A stretch of 64,000 nucleotides of DNA from Lineus longissimus (Eukaryota; Nemertea; Pilidiophora; Heteronemertea; Lineidae), in the NCBI RefSeq assembly GCF_910592395.1, contig NC_088315.1:18459808-18523807 (forward strand), in the 5' to 3' direction. The notes below the pieces were generated by a model. The model saw only the letters and a program-made list of their open reading frames with translations. It did no database searches and was not told the origin of the DNA. Both the position numbers and the translations under genes were made by a program. This document shows, in pieces, positions 41,637 to 53,200 of the stretch. Numbering within the stretch: position 1 is the stretch's first letter; each line of letters opens with the position of its first letter.

Positions 41637-41830
41637 ATATGTGACCCGTCACAGCAAAACCAGGCGCATGTCGCACTGAGCTTGGCAGGTTGAGACGGAC
41701 TGTTTGTTCATTTCTCTGTTGTCTGCCTTTTGTGAAATATGAGCACACCAATTTCTTCCATTATCTCCGGGTGTCATCTAGGCTCATCTTCTGTGCGACA
41801 TGTGCCTGGTTTTGTCGAGACGGGTCACAT
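41637..41830. mobile_element. Foldback element, diverged relative of 15505-15732
   Basis: 'atatgtgacccgtcacagca' at the left and 'ggttttgtcgagacgggtca' at the right form inverted arms. Inner phrases 'aaaaccaggcgcatgtcgca' and 'gttcatttctctgttgtctg' correspond to those of the two near-perfect copies. Confidence 0.65.
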
Positions 41831-42628
41831 GATGTGTCCTGCCTTCCGTGTTAATAAGATGATCGACAAGTGGCACAGTGCTTTGAAAGCAGGGCTCAAA
41901 ATCAGGAGGTTGTGGGTTTTACTCTTGTCAGGATCACTGCTGTTTCATCATTTTCTCAAAGAGCAAGACACTGAACCCGAACACAAACAAATGCAGAAAA
42001 GAAATTTGTGCATCTCTGCAAATACCCTTTGGCACAAGTTGGTAACCATTATCAAAACTTTATATTAACCTAGCATTTGCTCCAAGTGGCCAAGGGTAAA
42101 CTGACCTCGGTTGTTTTTGTGACTTAGTCCTCAAAGGAGACCAATATTTGGGACGAATTGAAATCCTAGCTACATGTTACACCATAGAATCTCCGAGCAC
42201 ACAGAAAGAATAAGAAAGGCTTTATATATCTTTCCATAGGACACTCCCCAATACAACAAAGGCCTATGTGATCAGCTGGACCTTTGTTGAAGAACAGAAA
42301 GTGATACTGTTCCACAATCGACGAAAATGCCTTTTTGTGGAATATTTGAAGGGGGGGGATAAAGACCCTTGAGGCCAGCCAAGTTAGTGTCCTAAAATAG
42401 GTGACATCCGTTCCCAGGAATGAGTGAATGGTACTGCCCAATAGGGGGTTACCTGTACTTGTAGTACTAATGCAATGCACTACATGTAGTACTAGGACTC
42501 CCCTGTCTGACCAATGGTTTTGTCCGTCTGGTTCTTCATATGCTGTTTAGTAAATAATCTATCTTTGTTTTTGTTTTGATAGTGAAACAAGAAGAACATA
42601 GACAACAGGTACATGTATAGACAATAAG
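41831..42628. other. Intergenic between FKBP3 and MFAP1
   Basis: Nothing supported as a gene. A small palindrome 'tgtagtactaatgcaatg' / 'cactacatgtagtacta' lies near 42458-42492. Confidence 0.45.
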
Positions 42629-42634
42629 TTTATT
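42629..42634 (-). terminator. MFAP1: Candidate poly(A) signal of MFAP1
   Basis: AATAAA on the minus strand (TTTATT on plus), 655 bases beyond the TGA at 43289. It is the best hexamer in this flank. Confidence 0.45.
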
Positions 42635-42929
42635 GAAAATTAAAGCGAATGTATGTACAAGAGACATTCCAAAAGGATGAATCCCCCACCCCCTTCATCT
42701 GGCTAGGATCTACAAGGAACTGCTCCAGTCAGCAGTTATATCTCAATCAATAGCAGCAACTCCCTCATATGTATCAAGGAATTCTTTCGTTACTGTCCAA
42801 AACTGCGAAATTCCATGAATGCACGCTTGTGACAACTGTCCACTTGATCAATACCATGATCTGTCAAAAACTGCCTTCAGAGTTCAACATTCCACCGATC
42901 GACTACCATGACATGTTCAAAATGTCCTT

Positions 42930-43110
42930 CAGCCTCCCCATTGACCTTTTCACTGCGACGTGCAGAGAACGTCGTGCCCCAAGTCCGCTCAAGTGCAAAT
43001 GACGTGCACAGCACGTCATGTGATCGGCCTGTGGCATCCCTCAACATGCTTTACGCAGTGGGAAACATCAGCTTGGCCCAAATCCTACAGATGGCAACAC
43101 TTTGAACATA
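42930..43110. repeat. Possible member of the TTTCACTGC / GACGTGC repeat family
   Basis: 'cttttcactgcgacgtgcag' and 'aaatgacgtgcacagcacgt' echo the palindromic motifs in 38640-38730. It lies in the probable MFAP1 3' UTR. Ends undefined. Confidence 0.35.
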
Positions 43111-43288
43111 TTTCAGCTCTCAATAAATGTCCCTGCTGCTCAGCACTTGGCCGTTCAGGCCATAAATAGCTTCAGCAGCAAAACGCTGATCAGGGCCATA
43201 ATCCTGTCCTTCACAAGTCCAACACTGTTCCCAGCAAATGCAATCTGTATCGTCAAAATATAAACAGTCCTCTGCCATGTCACGCTCC

Positions 43289-46200
43289 TCATTTACGCTT
43301 ATTGTTGCTTGGACGATCAAATATTTGCTTCATTCCTCCACCTTTGTTCGACTGGAACTTGAGATTTTGGGCGGTTTCCGAGATCCATGGCGATTCAAAG
43401 TTTGTAGTGTCCTGGTCGACGAGATGGGTGTATTTAGTTCGTCCTGAGCGTCCAAAGTTCTTGACCTGTAAAATTGAGGTGAAAAATGTATTAGATATGA
43501 AATGAAACACGCACTGATGGATTACACCTCATGCGGTATAGTAAATATCAAACTGCTTTGGTCTTTGGTTTGTCACTCCAAGCAAAGCAACTGTTGTAAG
43601 GCGCCATAATTCTATGGCCCAGCAATTCTGTCTTCAGGAAGATTGGTGTTACATGTATAACAGAGTTTTCCTTCTCCTAGATTGGTTGCCAATCAGGGCT
43701 AAGGAGGCCAGTCTCCCAAATGAATGAGTGAATAGGCGAGTCTTGATCACACCCACAGCAAACCGACAGAGATCCTCACCTGCATAACTTTGGGAAGAAT
43801 CGTCTTATCAAAGTGATCTTCCAGCGTTGGACGCGCAAAGTCCCGTTTGAATATATCCTTGTCTTCGTCCTGAAAAAAACCATTGAGATAATTTGTCACT
43901 GCTCCTATTTTGAGGCAATATACGCAACGATTGAACACAGCGGCTGTCACATCTGATGTCCTAGGTTCAATTCCCTGTCCCGGTATACTCATGTGACAGA
44001 TAGGGCAACACCAGCATTGGACAGCGTAGGTTTCCTCCTACTTAACATCACCAATCGCCCAATATTAATTATAGAGTTAATAATGTCCAAGCTCTCAACT
44101 CAATATATTAGTTCATACAAGTAATACTTATACCACCAACTTCTCCAAAACTTACCAAGAAAAATGCACCTCTGTGATAATATTTCTGTAAAAATTTGTA
44201 TTTTCCTTTTGAAGCCTTGTTTGTGATTTCTTTGGGTTTCTGTTTGAAGAGATTACGCCGTTCTTCCTCAGTCATGTTGTGGATGGCGTCGAGTTCACTT
44301 CTTTCCTTCTCTGACCTGAACACACAAAGATAAAAGACAATACAGTGTTAATAATGATGATAATGATAATAATAGTGAGTTATCATATGGCGCTTTTCAC
44401 TGTACTATCTACTGTCTCAAACCGCTTTTCAATTGCAGACATCATACCCAACCACCCAGAAACCATTAATAAGAACCAAGGGCTGCCACAATTTATAGCA
44501 CACAAGGACATTTCAGGCCAGTTGAGAGTTACAAAGTATCGAAACCCGTTTCTGGGACCTCCTGATCGCCAGCCTATCCAGAAACCATTGATAAGAACCA
44601 AGGGCTGCCACAATTTAGCGCACACAAGGACATTTCAGGCCAGTTGAGAGTTACAAAGTATCGAAACCCGTTTCTGGGACCTCCTGATCGCCAGCCTATC
44701 CAGAAACCATTGATAAGAACCAAGGGCTGCCACAATCTAGCGCACACAAGGACATTTCAGGCCAGTTGAGAGTTACTAAGTATTGAAACCTGTTTCCGGG
44801 ACATCCTGATCACAAGGCTGGCACTCAACCGTTGAGCCATCATGTTACATGTACCGTGTTTCAGCTAGAAAATCTGCCATGATGGCGCAGAAAAGGGCAC
44901 AGCCTCAGAAAGGCAGGATGCAAAGCCCTGCTATGAATGGAAATGCATCAGTGACTTGTGAAAGTGAGAAAATTGAAAAGGCAGGGCTACTCTTTGTAAC
45001 ACCCCAAGGGGACGACACGCCAAGAGGGAAGACACCCCAAGAGGGAAAACACCCCAAGAGGGAAAACACCCCAAGAGGGAAAACACCCAAAGGGGGATTG
45101 GCCGACCCCCCTCGGATCTCAAAAGTCGAGACTTACATTTCCTTTTCTTCTCTGTCGCGTTTGATACGTTTCAATTCCCGGACCTTCCATGCCTCATATT
45201 CCTCCTCATCATTCTCTTCATCAGTGAGTACAGCATCGATGGCATCATTGACGGTTTTTACCTCCTCCATCTCAGCTCTGGTGGCATCTTCCACCATCTG
45301 CAAGAATTAACAATTATTTACCTATTTAATTCATTCAAAACTTTTTTAAAGTGACTATAGTTTGCTCCAAGATGTTGAGAAATGTTGCATATTGTTGTTG
45401 AGAAATGTTGCAGATTGTTGTTGAAAAATGTTGCATATTGTTGTTGAAAAATGTTGCATATTGTTGTTGAGAAATGTTGCATATTGTTGTTGAAAAATGT
45501 TGCATATTGTTGTTGAGAAATGTTGCATACTGTTGTTGAGAAATGTTGCATATTGTTGTTGAAAAATGTTGCATATTGTTGTTGAGAAATGTTGCATATT
45601 GTTGTTGAAAAATGTTGCATATTGTTGTTGAGAAATGTTGCATACTGTTGTTGAGAAATGTTGCATATTGTTGTTGAGAAATGTTGCATATTGTTGTTGA
45701 GAAATGTTCCATATTGTTGTTGGGAAATGTTGCATATTGTTGTTGAGAAATGTTGCATATTGTTGTTGAGAAATGTTGCATATTGTTGTTGAGAAATGTT
45801 GCATATTGTTGTTGAGAAATTTTGCATATTGTTGTTGAGAAATTTTGCATATTGTTGTTGAGAAATGTTGCATATTGTTGTTGAGAAATGTTGCATATTG
45901 TTGTTGAGAAATGTTGCATATTGTTGTTGAGAAATGTTGCATATTGTTGTTGAGAAATGTTCCATATTGTTGTTGGGAAATGTTGCATATTGTTGTTGAG
46001 AAATGTTGCATATTGTTGTTGAGAAATTTTGCATATTGTTGTTGAGAAATTTTGCATATTGTTGTTGAGAAATGTTGCATATTGTTGTTGAGAAACCTAC
46101 AGCCGGTGGCACCGTCCGTGAGCCGACTTGCTAAGGTATGAAATTGGTGTGGCCTCAATAAGAACATCTGATTACCTTCAAGGTCTGTCTCCTCCTCTCT

Positions 46201-48797
46201 TCGGCCATCTTCTTGGCCTCGACCTCAAGTTCATGCTGTTTCTCCTCTTCTCGTTGTTTTTCCTGGATAGTTATTCGGTCTTTTCTGGAACACAGAAATA
46301 CCACGTTTATAAGTTAAACATTTCCACCAGGGTCAATAATCCCGACCTCAACCAAGACACAGGGCCCCACCTACTTCCGACCGTTAGGGACAATCTCATC
46401 CGATCAAGTGAGACACCTGCACATGATCAATAGTCCTGACATCATCATCAGACAAAATTCCCAGGAGGGGATGAAAGCTGTATATCCCAGCTCCAGCAAA
46501 CAAACATATTTTGACGGATGATCTCTCTACTTTTTAAATTACTTACTTCCTAACGAACACAGGTTTTAACCTGGGGCCCATCTCTTCATCAGACTCGGAA
46601 TACTCTTCATATTCTGACGATTCCTCTTCACTTTCTCCCTCAGACATTTCCTCTTCCTTCTCTAAAACCTCCTGAAGAAAACAAACTAGTTTTCAAATAT
46701 CAGTGCCAATATAACTCCAGGTTTTTTATAAATTTTGGCAACTCATTCCTGCAGACAAAACAAAGCCTACTAATACTAGTCATATCGTAAACATATACCG
46801 TAAATTGGATAATATTCACGGCAAAATTGCATCTATGGTGTAATTTTTTTAATTTCGCATTTTAAGAACACCGTAACAACAATTTCAATCAAGTGTTTTT
46901 TGTGGGATTTCGTTCTGGCTAATTTTGATGGTAGCTAAAAACGTGAAGTGAAAATGCAAATGAAATTTCCCTGTTTACAGTTTCTTGAAAATAAAAAAAA
47001 TTTAAAAAAAAAAAAAAAAAAATTTTTTTTTGCGACACCTCCATACCTCCTCCTCCAGCCTCTGTTGAGCCCTCTGTCTCAACAGCAGACGCCGCCTCTC
47101 GATCTCCTCATCATCCAACTCCTCTTCTTCCTCCTCGCTTTCCTCCATCACCTCCTCCTTACGTCTGCTCATCACTCGGCGATCCTGACTATCCGATTCG
47201 TCATCGGAGTCTTCAGCAGCCTCGTCAGAGCTCACTTTCTTCATCTCGACATCGTCATCCGAGTCGCCAGGCACCAGGATTTCTGGCTCTCGAAGGCGAC
47301 GATGACGCGCAATCCTGTAAGAAAATATCAAGAATGCTAAACAGATATTTTTTTGGTTTCAAATCCTTTCTTAGTCTATTTCTTAGTTAAAGAGTGGCTG
47401 GAAATATTGCTGAGCTGAGAATGACGCCAACCAATGGTGGGCAATCCGGAAAAAAAAATCAAGAATTGTAAAAGGGCAGATTTCGTTCAAATCCTTTCGA
47501 ATTGATTTTTCACTTCAGGCAAGTGTAATCACTGAAAATATTAATTTCCTAAAAGGACTTATACGACAGATATTGATTAGATCATAACTGTAAAGGTCTG
47601 TTCTGGTATGCAATGTGGAGTATGGTACTGTAAAAAGGCCAAATTCCTGCAGGCATTTTTTTGAGGATATTGCAAATAACCTAGATTTGCAAAAAATGAA
47701 AAAATGAAAACCGAAAGAAATTTCGTACTCAACGAAAATGAAATTAACGAAATTTTTATTTTTTTCTATTTTTTTTGGAAATTTTCAAAAATTTAACTAT
47801 TTCACTTCTCACCTGTCCTCATCATCATCACTATCTGCCCTCTGTTGAAGACGTCTCAACCTCCTGTCAACTTTCTCAGCCTCTGTCTTCAACTCCGGAA
47901 GAGTCCGCTTCTTTTTTCCAAATCCAAATTCATAGTCTTCCTCGTCGCTTGATTCCTGTGGCGCATAATCTGGTCGCTTTCCCGAGACATATCGCTGAAC
48001 TTTCACTTTTTGCATCACAAAGTCACCTGAAAATTAGCAAGAAGAACCACTCTGAGACTAACTGACTAACTAATCAAGTTCAATTACAGTGAGCACGGTT
48101 CATGCACATGAAGTAAAGATTATTTATGATAGTGTCACCCCCAATGAAAGGGCCGGCCAGCCAGCTTTGGCTTGCTGGCTACGCGCTTTACTTCTAGTTC
48201 GAAAGTCCGATATCTATGCCAGCAGGGCTTGGGCCTGTCGGAGGGAAGTCAGTTTGTACCCTAGCTATTGCTCTATATTCAACTAACGTTGCGCGATATT
48301 GTATCGCCACGGCGCGAGAAGAGTCCGCGTTGGTTCACCATTTTAAATGGGAATTAACGTGATGACGTAAATCTAAATGGCAATATCACAGAAGTGGCAA
48401 TCGTGATACAATATCGTACAACAGTAGCTGGCTGCTAACCGACTGGCCGCATCGGAATTAAGAGGTAACCTGCAGGCCTCGAACCTTCGAGATGCAGTTC
48501 ACAAGCGGACGCCTTGTTCACTTGTATGAATATATAAATATATGAATAGTGCACAGTGCATGTATTATAGTGAAGGCTACACTATTAACCATCATTACCA
48601 TGTAATGTATATCATGTATTTGTATTGTAACACTCAAACGCATGTATTGCATGTCAATGTTATATACATTCAACATTGTACACATCACAAATTTCACTCC
48701 ACATTTCTTCCTTCAAATTGCACCTACCCTTATCATTTTTCATCGGCACAGCCCCAGCTGTCGACTGAACTGGCCCTTGACTTGGTAAAGAAGACAT
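43289..48797 (-). CDS. MFAP1: Microfibrillar-associated protein 1 (spliceosomal B-complex protein)
   Basis: Despite its name, MFAP1 is a nuclear pre-mRNA splicing factor of the B complex that binds PRPF38. Minus-strand exons: 48797-48728, 48026-47813, 47314-47047, 46671-46547, 46284-46176, 45297-45137, 44315-44156, 43869-43780, 43465-43289. Phases agree and give 457 residues (human about 439). The N terminus [20 protein letters not shown] and [17 protein letters not shown] match the family. The centre is acidic and coiled-coil-like ([36 protein letters not shown]). The C terminus is the most conserved: [59 protein letters not shown] and a basic end. A 3' splice-site-like 'attttcag' about 30 bases upstream of the ATG suggests a non-coding first exon. 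The gene is divergent from the sushi gene. Confidence 0.95.
44450..44815. repeat. ~122-bp tandem repeat (three copies)
   Basis: 'aaccattgataagaaccaag' ... 'cctgatcgccagcctatcca' begins near 44460, 44582 and 44705. The last copy decays. MFAP1 intron between exons 6 and 7. Confidence 0.9.
45003..45100. repeat. 16-17-bp minisatellite (about five copies)
   Basis: Unit 'acaccccaagagggaaa', purine-rich on the plus strand. It lies 37 bases from the MFAP1 exon 6 donor at 45137. Confidence 0.9.
45365..46095. repeat. 23-bp minisatellite (about 32 copies)
   Basis: Unit 'aaatgttgcatattgttgtt' + 'gag'. Because 23 is not a multiple of three and the unit has no stop on the minus strand, all three minus frames are open for about 240-270 codons, spelling one 23-residue cycle (…[20 protein letters not shown]…). 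It lies in MFAP1 intron 5, between intact splice sites, so these frames are not genes. Variants (gttcc, gggaaa) recur in blocks, indicating higher-order duplication. Confidence 0.95.
46672..47046 (-). other. MFAP1: MFAP1 intron 3; A/T homopolymer only
   Basis: The only notable sequence is an A run followed by T run at about 47003-47030 just before exon 3's donor. No repeat family was recognised. Confidence 0.45.
47315..47812 (-). other. MFAP1: MFAP1 intron 2; nothing recognised
   Basis: AT-rich intron sequence without a recognisable repeat, RNA gene or extra exon. Confidence 0.45.
48289..48421. mobile_element. ~130-bp TIR MITE (GTTGYRCGATATTGTATC)
   Basis: Left 'gttgcgcgatattgtatcgc', right 'atcgtgatacaatatcgtac' + 'aac', forming inverted ends of about 20 bases. 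In MFAP1 intron 1. Confidence 0.65.
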
Positions 48798-50228
48798 TTT
48801 GAAAGTGATCGCACACCCAGTTTCTCTGAAAATAAGGACTTTATTGAGACATTTTCTAAAAAGAGAAACAACTCGGGTCCTAGGTGGCAGCACTTGGTAA
48901 TTGGTTGTAATATTCAAAGGCTTCGATTCAATCACAAAGAAGATAATTAATTAGTGTGCTTTCTTCCTTATAACTCTGAGTATTACGTTTTATTCTTTAT
49001 TTTGGTCAATCTAGCATGCAAAGTTTTCAAAATAATATTTGATACAATTTGATAAGATATTCGAATCGACGTCTTCTGTGTTTGGGTTTATATAAAGGTC
49101 TCACTCCACAGTTTCATTAAATCCATCAGTCGTGACGTCAAACCAGTGCCTGGTTTGACAAATACGGCATCACCCAGTCCAAGATACATGCTGAGACCAA
49201 ATGTACAATTGTGTATATAATTCTGTCGTTACTCAAACTGGCTCCTCAAATAACAGTTATACCTGCCACGTTGCAGTCCATGGCGTCATTTTGATGATTC
49301 CTCCTTTCTCAGGCAAGGAAACAGAGTGTAATAACTTCCTTTTCCCTAGCTGTCACATTTCAACTACTGCATGGCTGTTCGGTTCGTCCTCAGGTGTGCA
49401 ACTTTTAGAGTTTCATGCAGTTCACTTTCGTCATCCTCTCATCCTTCCTCCAGTAGCGCCGCCCCTCGAGCCTCGCTCAACGAGGCGGTAAAGGACCAAT
49501 GGCATCAGGCGGTAGGCTATTGACTGAACAACGAAATGTGCGGGCACAAAACATCATAGCCCATAAAACAGGCTCCGATGAGCTACGTTCGCTCCTTTTG
49601 CTACGAATAGTGGTCTAAAGACATCACCTCCGAAATTGGGTGTCGAAGTATCAACAAGCGACTCCGATGACTCTGTATCATAAACTATCTCTATCAATTG
49701 CCGCACACCATTCACCTCACTGCTATAACTCAGTGAGATTGACCAACGATCAGCCAGTCGACGACGCGCAATACTAATATCCACAACCTGAATGGGAGTG
49801 GCCCGACCGCCGCTTGCGCTCGGTACTTTTAAACAAACTGTACTTGGTACTTGATACGGACACTCTGTTGACTTTGCACTTTACGGGATAACCAAAGCAC
49901 GGTACTGAAGGGTATAACCGCTTGGTACTGAACCACGGCATACCGAACAGCATAAACCACTGTGCTAAACGGGATAACTGCTCGGTGCTTTTACGAGATA
50001 ACCACTCGGTACTGAATGACATAACCACTCTATACTGAGCGGCATAACCACTTGGCACTTTGCGGGATAACCACTTGGCACTTTGCGGGATAACCACTTG
50101 GCACTTTGCGGGATAACCACTTGGCACTTTGCGGGATAACCACTTGGTACTTTGCGGGATAACCACTTGGTACTTTACGGAATAACCACTCGGTGCTTAA
50201 CCGGACGACCTCTTGGAAGCAAACGAAA
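48798..50228. promoter_or_regulatory. Shared upstream region of divergent MFAP1 (-) and sushi-MAM gene (+)
   Basis: Start codons are 1.43 kb apart and point away from each other, so both promoters should lie here. No TATA box or other element can be assigned with confidence. The right-hand third is a 23-bp minisatellite that comes within about 35 bases of the sushi gene's ATG. Confidence 0.4.
49865..50195. repeat. 23-bp minisatellite upstream of the sushi-MAM gene
   Basis: Unit 'aaccacttggcactttgcgg' + 'gat'. It is perfect around 50045-50170 and degenerates towards 49870. About 13 copies lie directly before the start codon at 50229, so they fall in the promoter or 5' UTR. Confidence 0.85.
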
Positions 50229-53200
50229 ATGACTGCTATGTATGATGTTTGTGCCTCGAGGGACAAGATACTGTTCGTGCTTGTGCTCTTGACATCTTTC
50301 ATGAGTACGGGAGGCCAAACAACTGATGCAGTTGGTAAGTTAAACTCTTAGGAAGTCTATGTTGCAGCTGTAATGCCGGTGTGGGAGCAAATCTGTCTCA
50401 CATTACGGCGTAAACAGTAGTTCTGTGAAATTAATACATTGCACATGTTAATTATTGTAGTGAAACTATTGATTGGTAAAAAATAACCATGGACATGGTT
50501 AAGAATCGCCATTTCAAAAATTTCAAAAACTAATTTCAGGCGCACAGTAGGAACTAGGCATGTACCAGAGTAGTAGAAAATACTGTAAAATAGTAATTTT
50601 TACTAATTAAGGTTAAACCAGTGTATTGTAGTGGTGAAATCATTCCGTCTAGCCCAGGCTAGAGCATCCTCTTGCCAACAGGGCCTACAACACGACTTCC
50701 CTTAGGCATGTTTCTTCGGTGTTATTCATCTGTTGATGGCAGAAGCCTCTTCAATGAATTCGTTATTCCTGCAGGGTGCACCGGTAAAGGATGGAATCAC
50801 TGCCGAATCAGTGTCCGACCTAGGGGCAACGGGAGAAATAAGAAGTCATCTCGTGCTCGTAGGTTCTCCTGGTTTTCTTTTTGGGATTAATTTGTTTGCG
50901 ACTTTTTCTGACGTCCTTCACGTCTTGTCAGTGGCTGTGCCGTCAACACACACACATTTTCATTCAACTTTTCTTTTCTCGTTTCGTGCCAATTAAACCA
51001 AGTTAAGCACTACGGTGGCTGGGAAAGGACATCATGCAATTTTATTTTTTCAAAATAATCTCGGAATTCCGACTTTTATTTTGAAAAAATAAAATTGCAT
51101 ATTGATATAAAAAGTCGGAATTCCGAGATTATTTTGAAAAAATAAAATTGCATGATGTCATTTCCCAGCTACCGTAGTCTAGAGTTTTTTATTCAGCAAT
51201 TTTTTGATATTTTAGATACATTCAGGAAAGGGGGCGGGCACAAAAAAGCAAAATAATGCTTATCTCCAATGCCCCCTATATGTCATGTGTTGAATCCGGA
51301 AATCTTCATTTTTCAGTCTCTTTAATATCCGCACAAAGAACAGAGTGGAAACAGGATATAGCCGTAGACTACATCAATAGTCTGAATGAATTCTTGATTG
51401 TATGAGCTGCATATATTTTTGTGTTGTTCGCTAAAAAACCCATAGTAATTTTCAAAAGCTCAAAAACTTTTTTTTGAAGTGAGTTGTTTTGGTAATTTCA
51501 TTTTTTGTTCTAACCCTAGGCTGAGTGAGCCCAATCAGACTGACCTGATCTTTCTGCATGTAAAAAGTTGATCTATTCTTTTCCAATTTGCTCTTCTTTC
51601 AGGGTGTCCCGAGATGGTCAATGTTGTGACCGAGCAAAAAAAGCCTTGGAGGGCAGGGATGACCGTGACCTTCACGTGTACTGCAGGGACATACCTGATA
51701 AATGGGTCACTCGATTTGAAGTGCACGGGTCGTGGGACATGGAAAGAGCTCGAACCCATCTGCGATTGTGAGTAGATCTCACAACTGGGCCCGATACTCA
51801 CAGGCACACACACACTTGAACATTTGTTTAAGAGCATTTACAATTCAAGCTGATGCATTAAATGAGACAATTCTCTAAGGTTAAAATTTACAATCCCCGA
51901 TCGGAAATTACAGTTTTCATCGCATTCAACTATAAATCCATTGAACAGTGGCGCTTCTTTAGCCAACTGATGACCATTTTTGGGGCCATGAATGGGAATT
52001 GTAAACTCGTTCCTTATCTGAATGCCAGATAACAACATAGACACCGCCCCGCAATGGTCCAATTAAGTATGCAAATTCATTAAACTTGATTTTTTTTCTT
52101 CTTCAACTTCGATTATGTTAACAGAAAATTGCATCAAATGCACCAATTTTTTACAATACTTAAACTATCATAATGTATTTCTAGTTCGAAGCTTATAAGG
52201 TAAGGCAATACAGACAAACTTTAGTGAGGAGTTCAACATATATGTCAGTAAACCCGCCGCCTGACTTCACTGCACGCATGCTGTTACAGGCAAAAAGCAA
52301 TTTGCTATATCTTTGTACTGGGTGCTTGTCAATTTTAATCAAACTTGATTTGATGCAGAGCTTAAAGTCCATTCTTTCAGGATGTGTACACGTCACGCCA
52401 TCCTAAAAACAGGAAAATCGGCCTTTAGCTAATGGCCAAACAGCGCTACATTTCACGAACTCTCGTGAGAACAAGGTGCAATTCACATCCGTGCACTGAT
52501 AAATAATTGGTTTTCAGCAAATGAAAACGGCAAAACGTCAGTTTTCAGAGCAAGTGGGGCAAAGCAAACATTTAAAAGCTTCAAAGAGGAAACGTCAGGA
52601 TTGATCAACCTTTAGCAGTACCGTTTTAATTTGTTCGGCGCCTTCGTTCCGGATGTAGTGAGACTGCCCAAAGTTAACAATTGCTCTGATAAAGCACGTT
52701 TTGTTGAGTTGGCATATTCTGAAGAGCTATATTGAGCAACATTTTTAGAGAGTGTACTTTATTCGATATTCAGTCAAATCATATATATGAAATGAAAAAA
52801 AAAGAACGAATTGAAAGAACGCGGAACGGCTTTTTTGATGCGACCCTTCTAAAACATTTCCGCAACCAAACAGTCGATATGTTGCACAACGGTTGCAACT
52901 AAATGGTTTAGAAAAATGTGGGGAGATTTTGAAAACGTTTCAGAATCGCCGGAATTTAAAAAAAATTAAATGAATTTAGGACTGTTCTTATACTAGCGCT
53001 TTTAATTCTTTCACTTTTGATAAACATTTTTTTCGCAGGAGAATCCGCACCACATTTCACGGGGGCATTTCTCTGTTCGAGGAAGGATATCATGGAAATG
53101 CCATCCATATCCCCGAGTTATTTTGGCTAACCCGCTACTTACATTTGATGATCAGATAAAAACAGCAGGAAATATAAAGATTTGAAGAACCTGTTAAGCC

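Noticed and set aside
45318-46167. Three overlapping Asn/Gln-rich proteins of 240-270 residues on the minus strand
   Set aside because: They are products of the 23-bp minisatellite inside an MFAP1 intron; the same peptide cycle appears in all three frames.
49870-50195. CRISPR-like array
   Set aside because: Units are contiguous with no unique spacers, and the context is an animal genome; it is a minisatellite.
50772-50862. Possible extra exon of the sushi-MAM gene after 'ttcctgcag'
   Set aside because: The phase-1 reading gives two cysteines but no CCP pattern, and the following donor 'gttctc' is weak and in the wrong phase.
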